Below are positions 23,628 to 30,984 of a stretch of 36,739 nt of DNA, piece after piece; the stretch's first letter is position 1; the number at the start of each line of letters is the position of its first letter. The stretch lies in assembly GCA_002433075.1 (NCBI GenBank), contig DJHM01000024.1:1-36739 (forward strand). The letters run 5' to 3'. The notes beneath the pieces were generated by a model. It worked only from the letters and a program-made list of their open reading frames with translations, did not search any database and was not told the DNA's origin. A program made the position numbers and the translations under genes. The DNA is from Latescibacteria bacterium UBA6620 (GTDB lineage Bacteria; Latescibacterota; UBA2968).

Positions 23628-24542
23628 ATGGATGAAAGAGAAAGATATTTCTGGGATCTAACGGGCTATCTCGTGGTTCGGGATGTGCTCACGAAGGACG
23701 AGGTGCAGGAGGCGAACGAGGCGATCGATGACTACTCGAAGCAACTGCTGCGAGAGGGGATGGACAACTCGGACAGGGGGAAGCGCAAGGTTTTTGGGGG
23801 AAAGGTCGTCAGGACGGACAATGCGTATCCCGAATTTCTCCGGATTCCAGAACCGTTATCCACGCCCTTTCGAAAGATGCTGGTCCATCCGGCCATCGTC
23901 ACGCGGCTACGCGAGATGTGCGGCAAGGGGTTCAGGCTCGATCACGGGCCCGAACTGATCGCGCATACCCGGGGCGTCGAGGGGTTGCGGCTGCACGGGT
24001 CGGGGAATCGACATAAGCCCTATGTTGCCTATCACCATCAGGGCGGCGATTCTTTCTGTGGCGGAGTCACCGTTTCGTGGCAGTTTGCGATCGCTGGACA
24101 GGGTGACGGGGGATTCGCCTACGTGTCGGGGAGCCACAAATCGAAGTTTCATATGCCGGACGATCTGAAGTACTTCCGGGATCACAAGTTCGCTGTCCGG
24201 CAGGCGGAGGTCCGGGCGGGTGATGTACTTTTCTTTATGGATGGCGCCCAGACTCACGGTACGTTCCCCTGGAAGGCCGCCCATCAACGGCGCTCGGTGC
24301 TCTACAAGTATACGTCCCGTGCATCGTCGCGATCGGGCATCGCGGAAAACCTCGCGCCCCCTGAAACTTACTGGGACGAAACGGTCACGGAGGGGATGAC
24401 GGACGCGCAGAAGGCTGTGATGTGGGGGCCGTATTCCAACTTTCACGAGGAGTTGCCCTACCTCGACGTGCAGGAGAATGGTGCCGTCGAGTCCGTCGAG
24501 TGTACGGACCCCAGGGACATTTGGAGCGACAATCGGGGATAA
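23628..24542 (+). CDS. PhyH-family protein with HxG in place of the HxD iron motif
   Basis: This is a 304-aa protein of the PhyH superfamily: N-terminal YFWDLTGYLVVRDVLTKDEV, a GFRLDHGPEL segment, core VTVSWQFAIAGQGDGGFAYV with SGSHKSKF, distal H210 in DGAQTHGTFPW, and Arg 221/222. Where canonical members have HxD, this one reads YHHQGGDSF (H137-Q-G139), so the carboxylate iron ligand is missing at the expected position. Fe/2OG halogenases have a small residue there, but many uncharacterised PhyH relatives also lack the Asp, so the chemistry is open. I chose ATG 23628, with GAGG about 10 nt upstream. Two earlier in-frame ATGs lie in low-complexity A-rich sequence (aaaaatgaaaaatgaaaaa). It is the last gene of the plus-strand cluster. 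Confidence 0.88.
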   Translation: MDERERYFWDLTGYLVVRDVLTKDEVQEANEAIDDYSKQLLREGMDNSDRGKRKVFGGKVVRTDNAYPEFLRIPEPLSTPFRKMLVHPAIVTRLREMCGKGFRLDHGPELIAHTRGVEGLRLHGSGNRHKPYVAYHHQGGDSFCGGVTVSWQFAIAGQGDGGFAYVSGSHKSKFHMPDDLKYFRDHKFAVRQAEVRAGDVLFFMDGAQTHGTFPWKAAHQRRSVLYKYTSRASSRSGIAENLAPPETYWDETVTEGMTDAQKAVMWGPYSNFHEELPYLDVQENGAVESVECTDPRDIWSDNRG

Positions 24543-24555
24543 GCGAGATCTGGAG

Positions 24556-24597
24556 AAAAAAGAACGGCCGATGCGCGTCTATGCGCATCGGCCGTTC
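24556..24597 (-). terminator. Strong intrinsic terminator
   Basis: A perfect 15-bp stem (gaacggccgatgcgc / gcgcatcggccgttc) has a 6-nt loop. On the minus strand it is followed by six T (24556-24561), so it ends the coiled-coil gene pair to its right. On the plus strand the hairpin lies 19 nt after the PhyH stop but lacks a T-run. Confidence 0.85.
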
Positions 24598-24618
24598 GTG
24601 TGACTTCGGGGATGTCCG

Positions 24619-24903
24619 TCAGGAACCGTCGATTTCCTCGTTTCTGTCGAGCTGATCTTCGAGATCGTCCTTCAACTCTTCCAGCTCAGCCTCGACCTTG
24701 GTTTTCTCGGCACTGAGATCCTGGAGTTGCGCTTCCGCACTCTGACGCTGAGCGTAGAGTGCTCCGTGATCGGCTTTCAGTTTGGCGTGGTTCGTTTCGA
24801 GCTCGGTAATTTCGAGGCTCAGCTTCTGCTGGTGACGGGCGGTCCACCATTTTGAGAGAAGAACCAGTGCCAGGAGATCGAGAGTGACGACTTCAAGGAA
24901 CAT
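24619..24903 (-). CDS. Small membrane-anchored coiled-coil protein
   Basis: I do not recognise a family. This 94-aa protein has an N-terminal hydrophobic segment (residues 2-17, LEVVTLDLLALVLLSKWW). A charged helix of about 70 residues follows with heptad-like spacing of Leu/Ala (LSLEITELETNHAKLKADHG; LSAEKTKVEAELEELKDDL) and an acidic end. The layout resembles small membrane-tethered coiled-coil proteins such as FtsB/FtsL or YbgF-like adaptors, but no specific match is claimed. ATG at 24903. It lies 9 nt after the partner gene and is followed directly by a strong terminator, so the two form a two-gene operon. Confidence 0.75.
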   Translation of the reverse strand: MFLEVVTLDLLALVLLSKWWTARHQQKLSLEITELETNHAKLKADHGALYAQRQSAEAQLQDLSAEKTKVEAELEELKDDLEDQLDRNEEIDGS

Positions 24904-24912
24904 ATCAGGTCG

Positions 24913-25173
24913 CTACTTATCTCGATTGAATTGCTTCTTGTAACTCTTCATCTCCAGTTGTTCCTCCTCTTTTTCCGCTTGAGAAAGCTGGCGCTCGAAA
25001 TTGGAGATGTCCATTTTGAGATTCGAAATCGTCACACGAGCCTCTTCACATTGCTCACGAGCGCTCCTGGACAATTTCGTCTCGTTCGAGATTGCCTCGT
25101 AGAGCTTGCCGTTCCGCTCCTTGAGCTGCTTGATCTTGGGCTGAGAACCTTCGATGAAGCGACTGTACTTCAT
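24913..25173 (-). CDS. Small coiled-coil protein
   Basis: This 86-aa protein is almost entirely predicted helix with charged heptads (IKQLKERNGKLYEAISNETK; ISNLKMDISNFERQLSQAEK) and a basic tail. It has no membrane segment if started at ATG 25173. An upstream in-frame start at 25224 would add 17 hydrophobic residues and turn it into an anchored protein like its neighbour. I favour 25173 but cannot exclude the longer form. Function unknown; it probably pairs with the membrane-anchored coiled-coil product of the next gene. Confidence 0.65.
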   Translation of the reverse strand: MKYSRFIEGSQPKIKQLKERNGKLYEAISNETKLSRSAREQCEEARVTISNLKMDISNFERQLSQAEKEEEQLEMKSYKKQFNRDK

Positions 25174-25177
25174 CACG

Positions 25178-25183
25178 ATTATA
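25178..25183 (-). promoter_or_regulatory. Possible -10 box of the coiled-coil operon
   Basis: A perfect TATAAT on the minus strand lies 4 nt before the ATG at 25173. If used, transcription would begin at about the start codon (leaderless mRNA) for the short form. No clear -35 is visible. Confidence 0.25.
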
Positions 25184-25309
25184 GGTAGATTAAGGAACAG
25201 CAAATGACAGCACCAAGCGCCCAAATCATCGGAGCTTCTCCCCGGGTCGTGCGTTTTGAGTGCGGTTGAGTCCTAACTCGCGGTACCTGCGCAAGTCACA
25301 CTAATTTGG

Positions 25310-26101
25310 ATGGAAAGTCAATCGTGGCGAACTGCAACATCCGAGTCAATGGAGCCTTTTGGAAGGAGCCCTGGAGTGATCAGATCTGGGAGACGAGTTC
25401 TGGTTTTCAGTGCCCACGCGGCCGATTTTTGTTCCAGAGCGGGTGGAGCGATCCTCCGTTTCGTGGACGCCGGGTGTGATGTTCAGATTTACGACCTGAC
25501 CTACGGCGAAAAGTGCGAATCTCCCGCGGTTTGGAACGACCACGCCGAGATCAGCGTGGACGAGGTCAAAGCCATTCGCAGGGAGGAAATTCTGGTTGCT
25601 GCGGAGATTCTGGGCGCGCCGATCGACTGTCTGGACTACGATGACAGCCCGCTGCTGCTGGGCCCGGAACGGCGGGCGCAACTTCTGGAGATCATTCGTG
25701 GATTCAGACCCGATCTCGTGCTGACCCACTGGATCGACGACTACCTACATCCGGACCACGTGGAGACGGTCCAGGCCGTTCTATGGGCGAGCCGCTACTG
25801 CTTCCGGCCCGGGATTCAGACGGACCACCCTCCGTGCGCTGCTCCGGAAGTTGTCTGCTTCGAGCCGATTGCGGGCGCGGCGCCGGTGGTTGGCTACGTG
25901 CCCAATCTATATGTGGACGTAACTTCGGTGTTTGAGCGGAAGAAGTCGGCGCTCAGGGCGCTGGCCACACAGCCTGAACTGCCGGAGCGATACGAGATCA
26001 TCGCAAGGTACAGAGGTCTTGAAGCGCAGATGTCTGCGTGGATGAAGCCTTGTGAGATGGCCGAAGCCTATTGTCGCTTGGGAACGGAGGCGGCTCCTTG
26101 A
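25310..26101 (+). CDS. PIG-L superfamily protein resembling 4-oxalomesaconate hydratase GalB
   Basis: This is a 263-aa zinc enzyme of the LmbE/PIG-L fold. Zinc ligands are H36 and D39 (SAHAADF, replacing the usual AHPDD) and H147/H150 (LHPDHVET). From memory, the pattern SAHxADFxxRAGGAI, followed by YGExxESxxxW and VKAIRREE, is the signature of GalB, the PIG-L-fold hydratase of gallate/protocatechuate 4,5-cleavage, rather than of sugar deacetylases. The substrate here need not be the same; any unsaturated keto-dicarboxylate is possible. ATG 25310 is the longest start; ATG 25349 would drop 13 residues ahead of the fold. It is a single plus-strand gene between two minus-strand coiled-coil genes and convergent with 26115-26627. 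Confidence 0.8.
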   Translation: MESQSWRTATSESMEPFGRSPGVIRSGRRVLVFSAHAADFCSRAGGAILRFVDAGCDVQIYDLTYGEKCESPAVWNDHAEISVDEVKAIRREEILVAAEILGAPIDCLDYDDSPLLLGPERRAQLLEIIRGFRPDLVLTHWIDDYLHPDHVETVQAVLWASRYCFRPGIQTDHPPCAAPEVVCFEPIAGAAPVVGYVPNLYVDVTSVFERKKSALRALATQPELPERYEIIARYRGLEAQMSAWMKPCEMAEAYCRLGTEAAP

Positions 26102-26114
26102 GGGGGATCGGAGG

Positions 26115-26627
26115 TCAATTCATCCTCTTGGAGACCTCGTCTTCGTCTTCCTGGTTGGCCACGACGCGGATGATCTTTTGCGCTTTGTCCTCATACATAT
26201 TGGGGACCTTGACGAGAAAGCGCTCCAGCGTCCTCGAAGCAATTTCGTTCTGGTTGGCTTCTGGGTCTTCCTCCCGGACTGAAAAGAGGATGTTGTCGGC
26301 CATTCTCAGAAGGCTCTCCTTGGACAGATCGCCCGATCCATTGGAGATGGTCACGCTGGGGTCGGGGTCGAGGGACTCCTCGCTGCGGCCGAGCGCCAGG
26401 AGCAGGGTCCGCGCAGTCGTAAGAACGTCCTGAAGCTGGGCCTCAACGATTTCGACGTCTTTCTTGCTTCGTCGGACCTCACGAGCGCGATCGGAAACGT
26501 TCCTGCTGATGATGTACAGGATTTCGGCCAGTCGCTGGGCGCCCCGACGCGCCAGGAACTGATAGACGTTGAGCACTGCGAGTGCGAAGCAGACCAAACT
26601 GAGCAGTGCGGTTATCCTAAGTGACAT
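26115..26627 (-). CDS. Membrane-anchored coiled-coil protein of unknown function
   Basis: This 170-aa protein has one N-terminal membrane helix (residues 4-26, ITALLSLVCFALAVLNVYQF). A long charged helical region follows (SDRAREVRRSKKDVEIVEAQ; LLLALGRSEESLD), then a helical C-terminal half ending acidic. The start is certain: ATG 26627 lies 3 nt after TAAGGAGGTC, a near-perfect Shine-Dalgarno site, the best in this window. I recognise no domain. It could be a scaffold or a piece of an envelope complex, as with the small coiled-coil genes 1.2 kb away. Confidence 0.75.
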   Translation of the reverse strand: MSLRITALLSLVCFALAVLNVYQFLARRGAQRLAEILYIISRNVSDRAREVRRSKKDVEIVEAQLQDVLTTARTLLLALGRSEESLDPDPSVTISNGSGDLSKESLLRMADNILFSVREEDPEANQNEIASRTLERFLVKVPNMYEDKAQKIIRVVANQEDEDEVSKRMN

Positions 26628-26840
26628 TTTGACCTCCTTATCCTTCCAGATCGACGGGATAAAATCGCCGTATTTCGGGGAAGGCACACGGCAAGTTTGC
26701 AATCATCCTGCCGATCCGGAAAGCGATCTGGATCACCAAGATGGAAAGAAACGGCCGGATCGGTTTCCAGACTGGAGGGTGAGCTGTGGGTGACCCCGGC
26801 ATCTTGGCGCGGTTTTTAGGCAGAAACACCGGAGGATCGG

Positions 26841-27860
26841 ATGAAAGTACTAGTGATCGGTGGGACGCGGTATATGGGCAGGTTGGTCGTCGAGCGACTG
26901 CTCGACAGAGGGGACGAGGTGACGATCTTTTCACGCGGCCAGACCCAACCTCCGTGGTGGGACCGGGTCGAACACATATCTGGCGACCGGTCGGACCCGG
27001 TTTCGTTTCGGGACGGGCTCGGCCGCAGGATGTTCGATGCGGTGTTGGATACTCAGGCGTACCGGAAAGAAGATGTGGAATTGGCTTCGGCGACGTTCGA
27101 GGGTCACGTCGGCAGGTATGTGATGGTGAGTACGGGCTCGGTCTATCTGGACGGAAAACTCGACTTCTTCACACACTGCCCCTTCAGGGAATCGGACGTG
27201 GATTGGGCTGATCTGGACTATTCCTACCCTCCAGGGGAAGATCCCTACGGGGTGGGAAAACGGCACTGTGAAAAGTGGTTGTTGGAAAACAGCGCTGTTC
27301 CGTTTACGGTCGTTCGGATTCCCGCGGTGATGGGTTGGGACGACCCGACGAATCGTATGTGGTGGTGGGTACAGCGGGCGCTGGATGGGCAGGCTGTCGC
27401 CTGGCCACTCGAGAATCAAGGCCCCTTCCGGACGCTCTATTCGGACGATGCGGCGAGTAACTTCATAAGGGCGATGGACGCGCCCCGGGCGGCCAACCAG
27501 ATCTATCACATCGCGATGGGAGAAGTCGTAACCCCCGCCCGTTGGGTGACTCTGCTCTGGAATGCGGCGAGGGCGGAGCCAGCGATCACGTTCGTGCCAA
27601 ACGCTGTTCTGACACACTCGATCGAAGGGTATGCGCCACCCCTGAGTCGGGTCTTTCCATATATCCACGACCTGTCGAAGGCAGTGGCTGACTTCGGGTT
27701 CGAAACGACACCGATCTCGTCTTGGATCCAGGCCACGGTAGATTGGTATCGCGATTATCCGCCCGCCGAGGATTCTGTCGGGTACGACCGCCGGTCGGAC
27801 GAAATCGACGTGGCCGCCCGATGGGCGAGCGCCCACGGGAACCTGGTTTCAACATTCTGA
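26841..27860 (+). CDS. Extended SDR NAD-dependent epimerase/dehydratase
   Basis: This is a 339-aa Rossmann protein. The nucleotide-binding motif is VIGGTRYMGR (residues 5-14), the variant GGTRxxG found in the extended SDR group that includes CSP41-like proteins. The active-site pair YGVGK (Tyr and Lys) is present, with an upstream MVSTGSVY strand. ATG 26841 has GGAGG about 7 nt upstream. It is 8 nt from the CocE/NonD gene and clearly co-transcribed. Sugar-nucleotide or sugar epimerase/reductase activity is likely; the substrate is not evident. The 213-bp region before it holds no gene, and I see no clear promoter there. Confidence 0.9.
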   Translation: MKVLVIGGTRYMGRLVVERLLDRGDEVTIFSRGQTQPPWWDRVEHISGDRSDPVSFRDGLGRRMFDAVLDTQAYRKEDVELASATFEGHVGRYVMVSTGSVYLDGKLDFFTHCPFRESDVDWADLDYSYPPGEDPYGVGKRHCEKWLLENSAVPFTVVRIPAVMGWDDPTNRMWWWVQRALDGQAVAWPLENQGPFRTLYSDDAASNFIRAMDAPRAANQIYHIAMGEVVTPARWVTLLWNAARAEPAITFVPNAVLTHSIEGYAPPLSRVFPYIHDLSKAVADFGFETTPISSWIQATVDWYRDYPPAEDSVGYDRRSDEIDVAARWASAHGNLVSTF

Positions 27861-27868
27861 GGAGACGC

Positions 27869-29542
27869 ATGCCCGATCACTACGACGTAGAGATGCAACT
27901 GAATGTGCGGCAGCCGATGCGCGACGGGGTCGAACTTTCGTCAGACATTTACCTTCCCCGGGGGGCAGGTGCGGTGCCGACCGTGCTGATGCGCACGCCT
28001 TACAGTAACAACGGCGATCCCCTGATCGAGAAGGCCAGGTCCCTGGCGAATGTCGGGTATGCGTGCGTGCTCCAGGATTGTCGCGGGAGATGGGACTCGG
28101 ACGGGGAATTCTATCCCTTTCGCGAGGGGGAAGATGGCTTCGATACGCAGGAGTGGATTGGAAAACAGCCGTGGAGCAATGGGAAGATCGGAATGGCGGG
28201 CGGATCTTACCTGGGAGCTGTCCAATGGCGCAGCGCTCCGCATCGAAGCCCAAGTCTCACCTGTATCGTCCCTCGTGTGATCTGCACGGACTATTATTCG
28301 GGCCTGGTTTACCCGGGTGGGGCGTTGCAACTGAGTGTGCTGATGACGTGGGGGATGCGCACCAACGCACGAACGGGGCAGTCGATCGCGTTCCAAGAGT
28401 GGGGGGAGGCGTTCAGGGCACTTCCTCTGAGCGGAATGGACGAAGCGGCAGGTCGCGAATTGAATTTCTGGAAGGACTGGATCGCGCATCCAGCTTACGA
28501 CAGCTACTGGGAGCTGTTCAACGACGAGGAAAACTTCGGTGAGATGGCGGTGCCGGCGTTCAGTATGGGTGGGTGGTACGACCTCTATGCCCCGCAGACG
28601 TTCTCGAATTTCAACGGGCTTCTCGCACAGGGAAAATCGCCGGAGACACGACAGAGCAAGCTGATCGTCGGACCCTGGCCTCACGGGTTGAGCCAGTCAT
28701 CGCGCACGGGGGAGGTGGATTTCGGGGCCCACTCGATGGTTGACCTGGAAGCGATGGAGATGCGCTGGTTCGACTACTGGCTCAAGGGGATCGACAACGG
28801 GATCGTCGACGAGCCTCCGATCCGGCTTTTCATTATGGGAGTAAATCGCTGGCGGGATGAGAATGAATGGCCGCTGGCCCGTACGGACTGGCAGACGTGG
28901 TATCTCCACTCCGGTGGGGAGGCCAATACCCTGATCGGGGATGGCCGGCTCTCGACAGAATCCCCCGGCGATGAACCGCTGGACCGATTCGACTACGACC
29001 CTCTATACCCCGTGCCGACCAAGGGTGGTAACACGTGCTGCTCGCCAGAGATCGTACCGTGGGGTCCGTACGACCAGCGAGATGTGGAGATGCGAAGCGA
29101 CGTGCTGTGTTACACGAGCGAACCTCTGGACCGGGATCTGGAGGTGACGGGTCCGATCCGCGTGATCCTGCACGCTTCGACGGATGGTCAGGACACGGAC
29201 TGGACGGCCAAGCTGGTCGATGTCGGTCCGTCGGGTTATGCGATGAACCTGTGTGACGGGATCCTTCGAGCCCGCTGTCGAGAGGGCTTTTCCGAACCGT
29301 CCCTCGTCGAGCCAGGAGAGGTCTATGAATACGAGATCGATGTGGGTGTGACGGGGAACGTCTTCAGGAAGGGACATCGGATCCGGTTGGAAATTTCGTC
29401 TTCGAATTTTCCCCGGTTCGATCGCAATCTGAACACGGGCAAGGAGGCGGGGTCAGACACGGAGCCCCGGCGGGCGAGTCAGATGGTGCACCACTCGACG
29501 GCACGGCCTTCGCACATCGTGCTTCCGGTCATTCCGGCCTGA
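27869..29542 (+). CDS. CocE/NonD family hydrolase (intact)
   Basis: This 557-aa serine hydrolase has the full X-Pro dipeptidyl-peptidase/cocaine-esterase architecture. The alpha/beta hydrolase domain carries nucleophile S113 (GGSYLGAVQW), D238 (GGWYDLY) and H272 (VGPWPHG), followed by a C-terminal jelly-roll domain (LEVTGPIRVILHASTDGQDT; HRIRLEISSSNFPRFDRN). ATG 27869 has GAGGAG about 5 nt upstream; the open frame before it overlaps the SDR gene and is spurious. No signal peptide, so it is cytoplasmic. Comparison with the broken CocE at 21204 shows a different subfamily, so it is not a simple copy. Substrate may be an ester or acylated amide. Confidence 0.93.
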   Translation: MPDHYDVEMQLNVRQPMRDGVELSSDIYLPRGAGAVPTVLMRTPYSNNGDPLIEKARSLANVGYACVLQDCRGRWDSDGEFYPFREGEDGFDTQEWIGKQPWSNGKIGMAGGSYLGAVQWRSAPHRSPSLTCIVPRVICTDYYSGLVYPGGALQLSVLMTWGMRTNARTGQSIAFQEWGEAFRALPLSGMDEAAGRELNFWKDWIAHPAYDSYWELFNDEENFGEMAVPAFSMGGWYDLYAPQTFSNFNGLLAQGKSPETRQSKLIVGPWPHGLSQSSRTGEVDFGAHSMVDLEAMEMRWFDYWLKGIDNGIVDEPPIRLFIMGVNRWRDENEWPLARTDWQTWYLHSGGEANTLIGDGRLSTESPGDEPLDRFDYDPLYPVPTKGGNTCCSPEIVPWGPYDQRDVEMRSDVLCYTSEPLDRDLEVTGPIRVILHASTDGQDTDWTAKLVDVGPSGYAMNLCDGILRARCREGFSEPSLVEPGEVYEYEIDVGVTGNVFRKGHRIRLEISSSNFPRFDRNLNTGKEAGSDTEPRRASQMVHHSTARPSHIVLPVIPA

Positions 29543-29549
29543 CGGAGGA

Positions 29550-30854
29550 TCAGTGCGCGAACTCCTGGACGCCCTTCCAGTTCTTCGGCAAGCCCTCGCG
29601 CTCGTAATGATCGATCCGTGCCAGGAAAACGTGAGCGGCCGAGTCGTTGGGATCGATTTCGACGACTTCGAGCAATCGGTCCTTTGCTTTCCTGAGCTTG
29701 CCGGCCTGGTAGAGGGCGAGGGCGTGAGTGAACATGAAACGGGTCTCTTCCTTCTTCTCGATGGTGTGGCTCTCCAAGCCATCGTAGATTTCGTAGAGCC
29801 GAATGCTGTTCTTTCTGCCGCGCACCCGGACTTCATCCAGCGACCGAAGGCGGTAACGGTCCCGGTCTCTGAGGCCGTCCACGGTGCTCTCGCTGGCCAC
29901 GCAGGAGACGCCGTAGAGTTTGGTGAGACTCTCGATCCTGGAGGCCAGGTTGACGGCATCGGAAATGACCGTCCCCTCGAGACGCTTGTCCTCACCGATG
30001 ATCCCGAGCATCAGCCTGCCGGTGTGGAGACTGATCCCGATTCGGACCGGATCGTAACCGCAGTTCCCCCGATGCTGGTTGTAGAGCGCGACTTCGATCT
30101 GGAGTGCAATGGCAGCCTGCACGGCATCGTCGGGCGACCGGGGGAACAGGGCCATGATTTCGTCGCCGATGTACTTGTCGATGAAGCCGTTATGCTGGCC
30201 GATGACGGGACTGACGCGGCTCAGGTAGGAGTTGAGGAAGCGGAAGTTCTCCTGGGGGTTCATGCTTTCCGACAGGGGCGTGAAGTCGCGTATGTCGGCG
30301 AACATGATCGTCATCTCGCGCTCTTCGTGGTCGGCGAGCTGGACCTGGGTGATACTCTCTTTGTTCAGGAAGCTCAAGAACTCGTGTGGAACGAAGCGGC
30401 CATAGGCATCGTTGACCTTTGAGAGCTCGGACGCTTGCTCGTCGAATCTGGTCTTCAGTTGCGCCTGGAGCTTGCGGATCGTCACGTGCGCTTTGACCCG
30501 AGCAGTGACCTCCTGTACGTGAAAGGGCTTGGTTACGTAGTCGACGCCACCTTCTTCGAAGGCCTGTAGCTTCTTGTCGAGGTCGCCCAGGGCGCTGATG
30601 AAAATCACCGGGACATCTCTGGTTAGCGGATTCTGTTTGAGGGCTCGACAGACTTGAAATCCGTCCACACCTGGCATATTGACGTCGAGCAATACCAGGT
30701 CAGGAACCTCGGATTCGGCCGACTCCAGTGCCTGTGATCCATTGTAGGCCTTACAGAGCTTATAGCCTGCACGCACCAGCATGGCGGCGAGCATGGCGAC
30801 GCTTTGAGTGTTGTCGTCGACGATCAGGACACTGCCCTTCTCCCCCGGCTCCAT
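29550..30854 (-). CDS. Response regulator with class III adenylate cyclase and TPR-like tail
   Basis: This 434-aa signalling protein has three parts. Residues 7-125 are a receiver domain (acidic pair D13/D14, phospho-acceptor D57 in LLDVNMP, K109 in TKPF). A short helical linker (about 126-155) leads to a class III cyclase domain at about 177-360. Metal ligands are D187 (FADIRDF) and D231 (YIGDEI). K227 and D299 fit ATP selectivity, and N302 and R306 (NLASR) stabilise the transition state. Residues about 377-425 look like a tetratricopeptide hairpin. All catalytic residues are present, so cAMP production controlled by phosphorylation is likely. I prefer ATG 30854 (GGAAGG upstream) over TTG 30890. 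No sensor kinase is nearby. A cyclic-nucleotide-binding protein is 4.5 kb to the right. Confidence 0.93.
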   Translation of the reverse strand: MEPGEKGSVLIVDDNTQSVAMLAAMLVRAGYKLCKAYNGSQALESAESEVPDLVLLDVNMPGVDGFQVCRALKQNPLTRDVPVIFISALGDLDKKLQAFEEGGVDYVTKPFHVQEVTARVKAHVTIRKLQAQLKTRFDEQASELSKVNDAYGRFVPHEFLSFLNKESITQVQLADHEEREMTIMFADIRDFTPLSESMNPQENFRFLNSYLSRVSPVIGQHNGFIDKYIGDEIMALFPRSPDDAVQAAIALQIEVALYNQHRGNCGYDPVRIGISLHTGRLMLGIIGEDKRLEGTVISDAVNLASRIESLTKLYGVSCVASESTVDGLRDRDRYRLRSLDEVRVRGRKNSIRLYEIYDGLESHTIEKKEETRFMFTHALALYQAGKLRKAKDRLLEVVEIDPNDSAAHVFLARIDHYEREGLPKNWKGVQEFAH

Positions 30855-30984
30855 TCGTCGCCCTTCCGTTTGGGTGAGTACGTCCAACAAAAGAAATTAA
30901 GCGGGAACTGGTGCAACTCGCAACACTTGTCCAACTGTCGATCGCGCGTCCAGGCGATTCACTTCACCCGATTGGGGGTCCGGC

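Noticed and set aside
23628..24542. Naming the HxG PhyH protein a halogenase
   Set aside because: The ligand change alone is not sufficient; many uncharacterised PhyH relatives lack the Asp, and an alternative acid lies two residues on.
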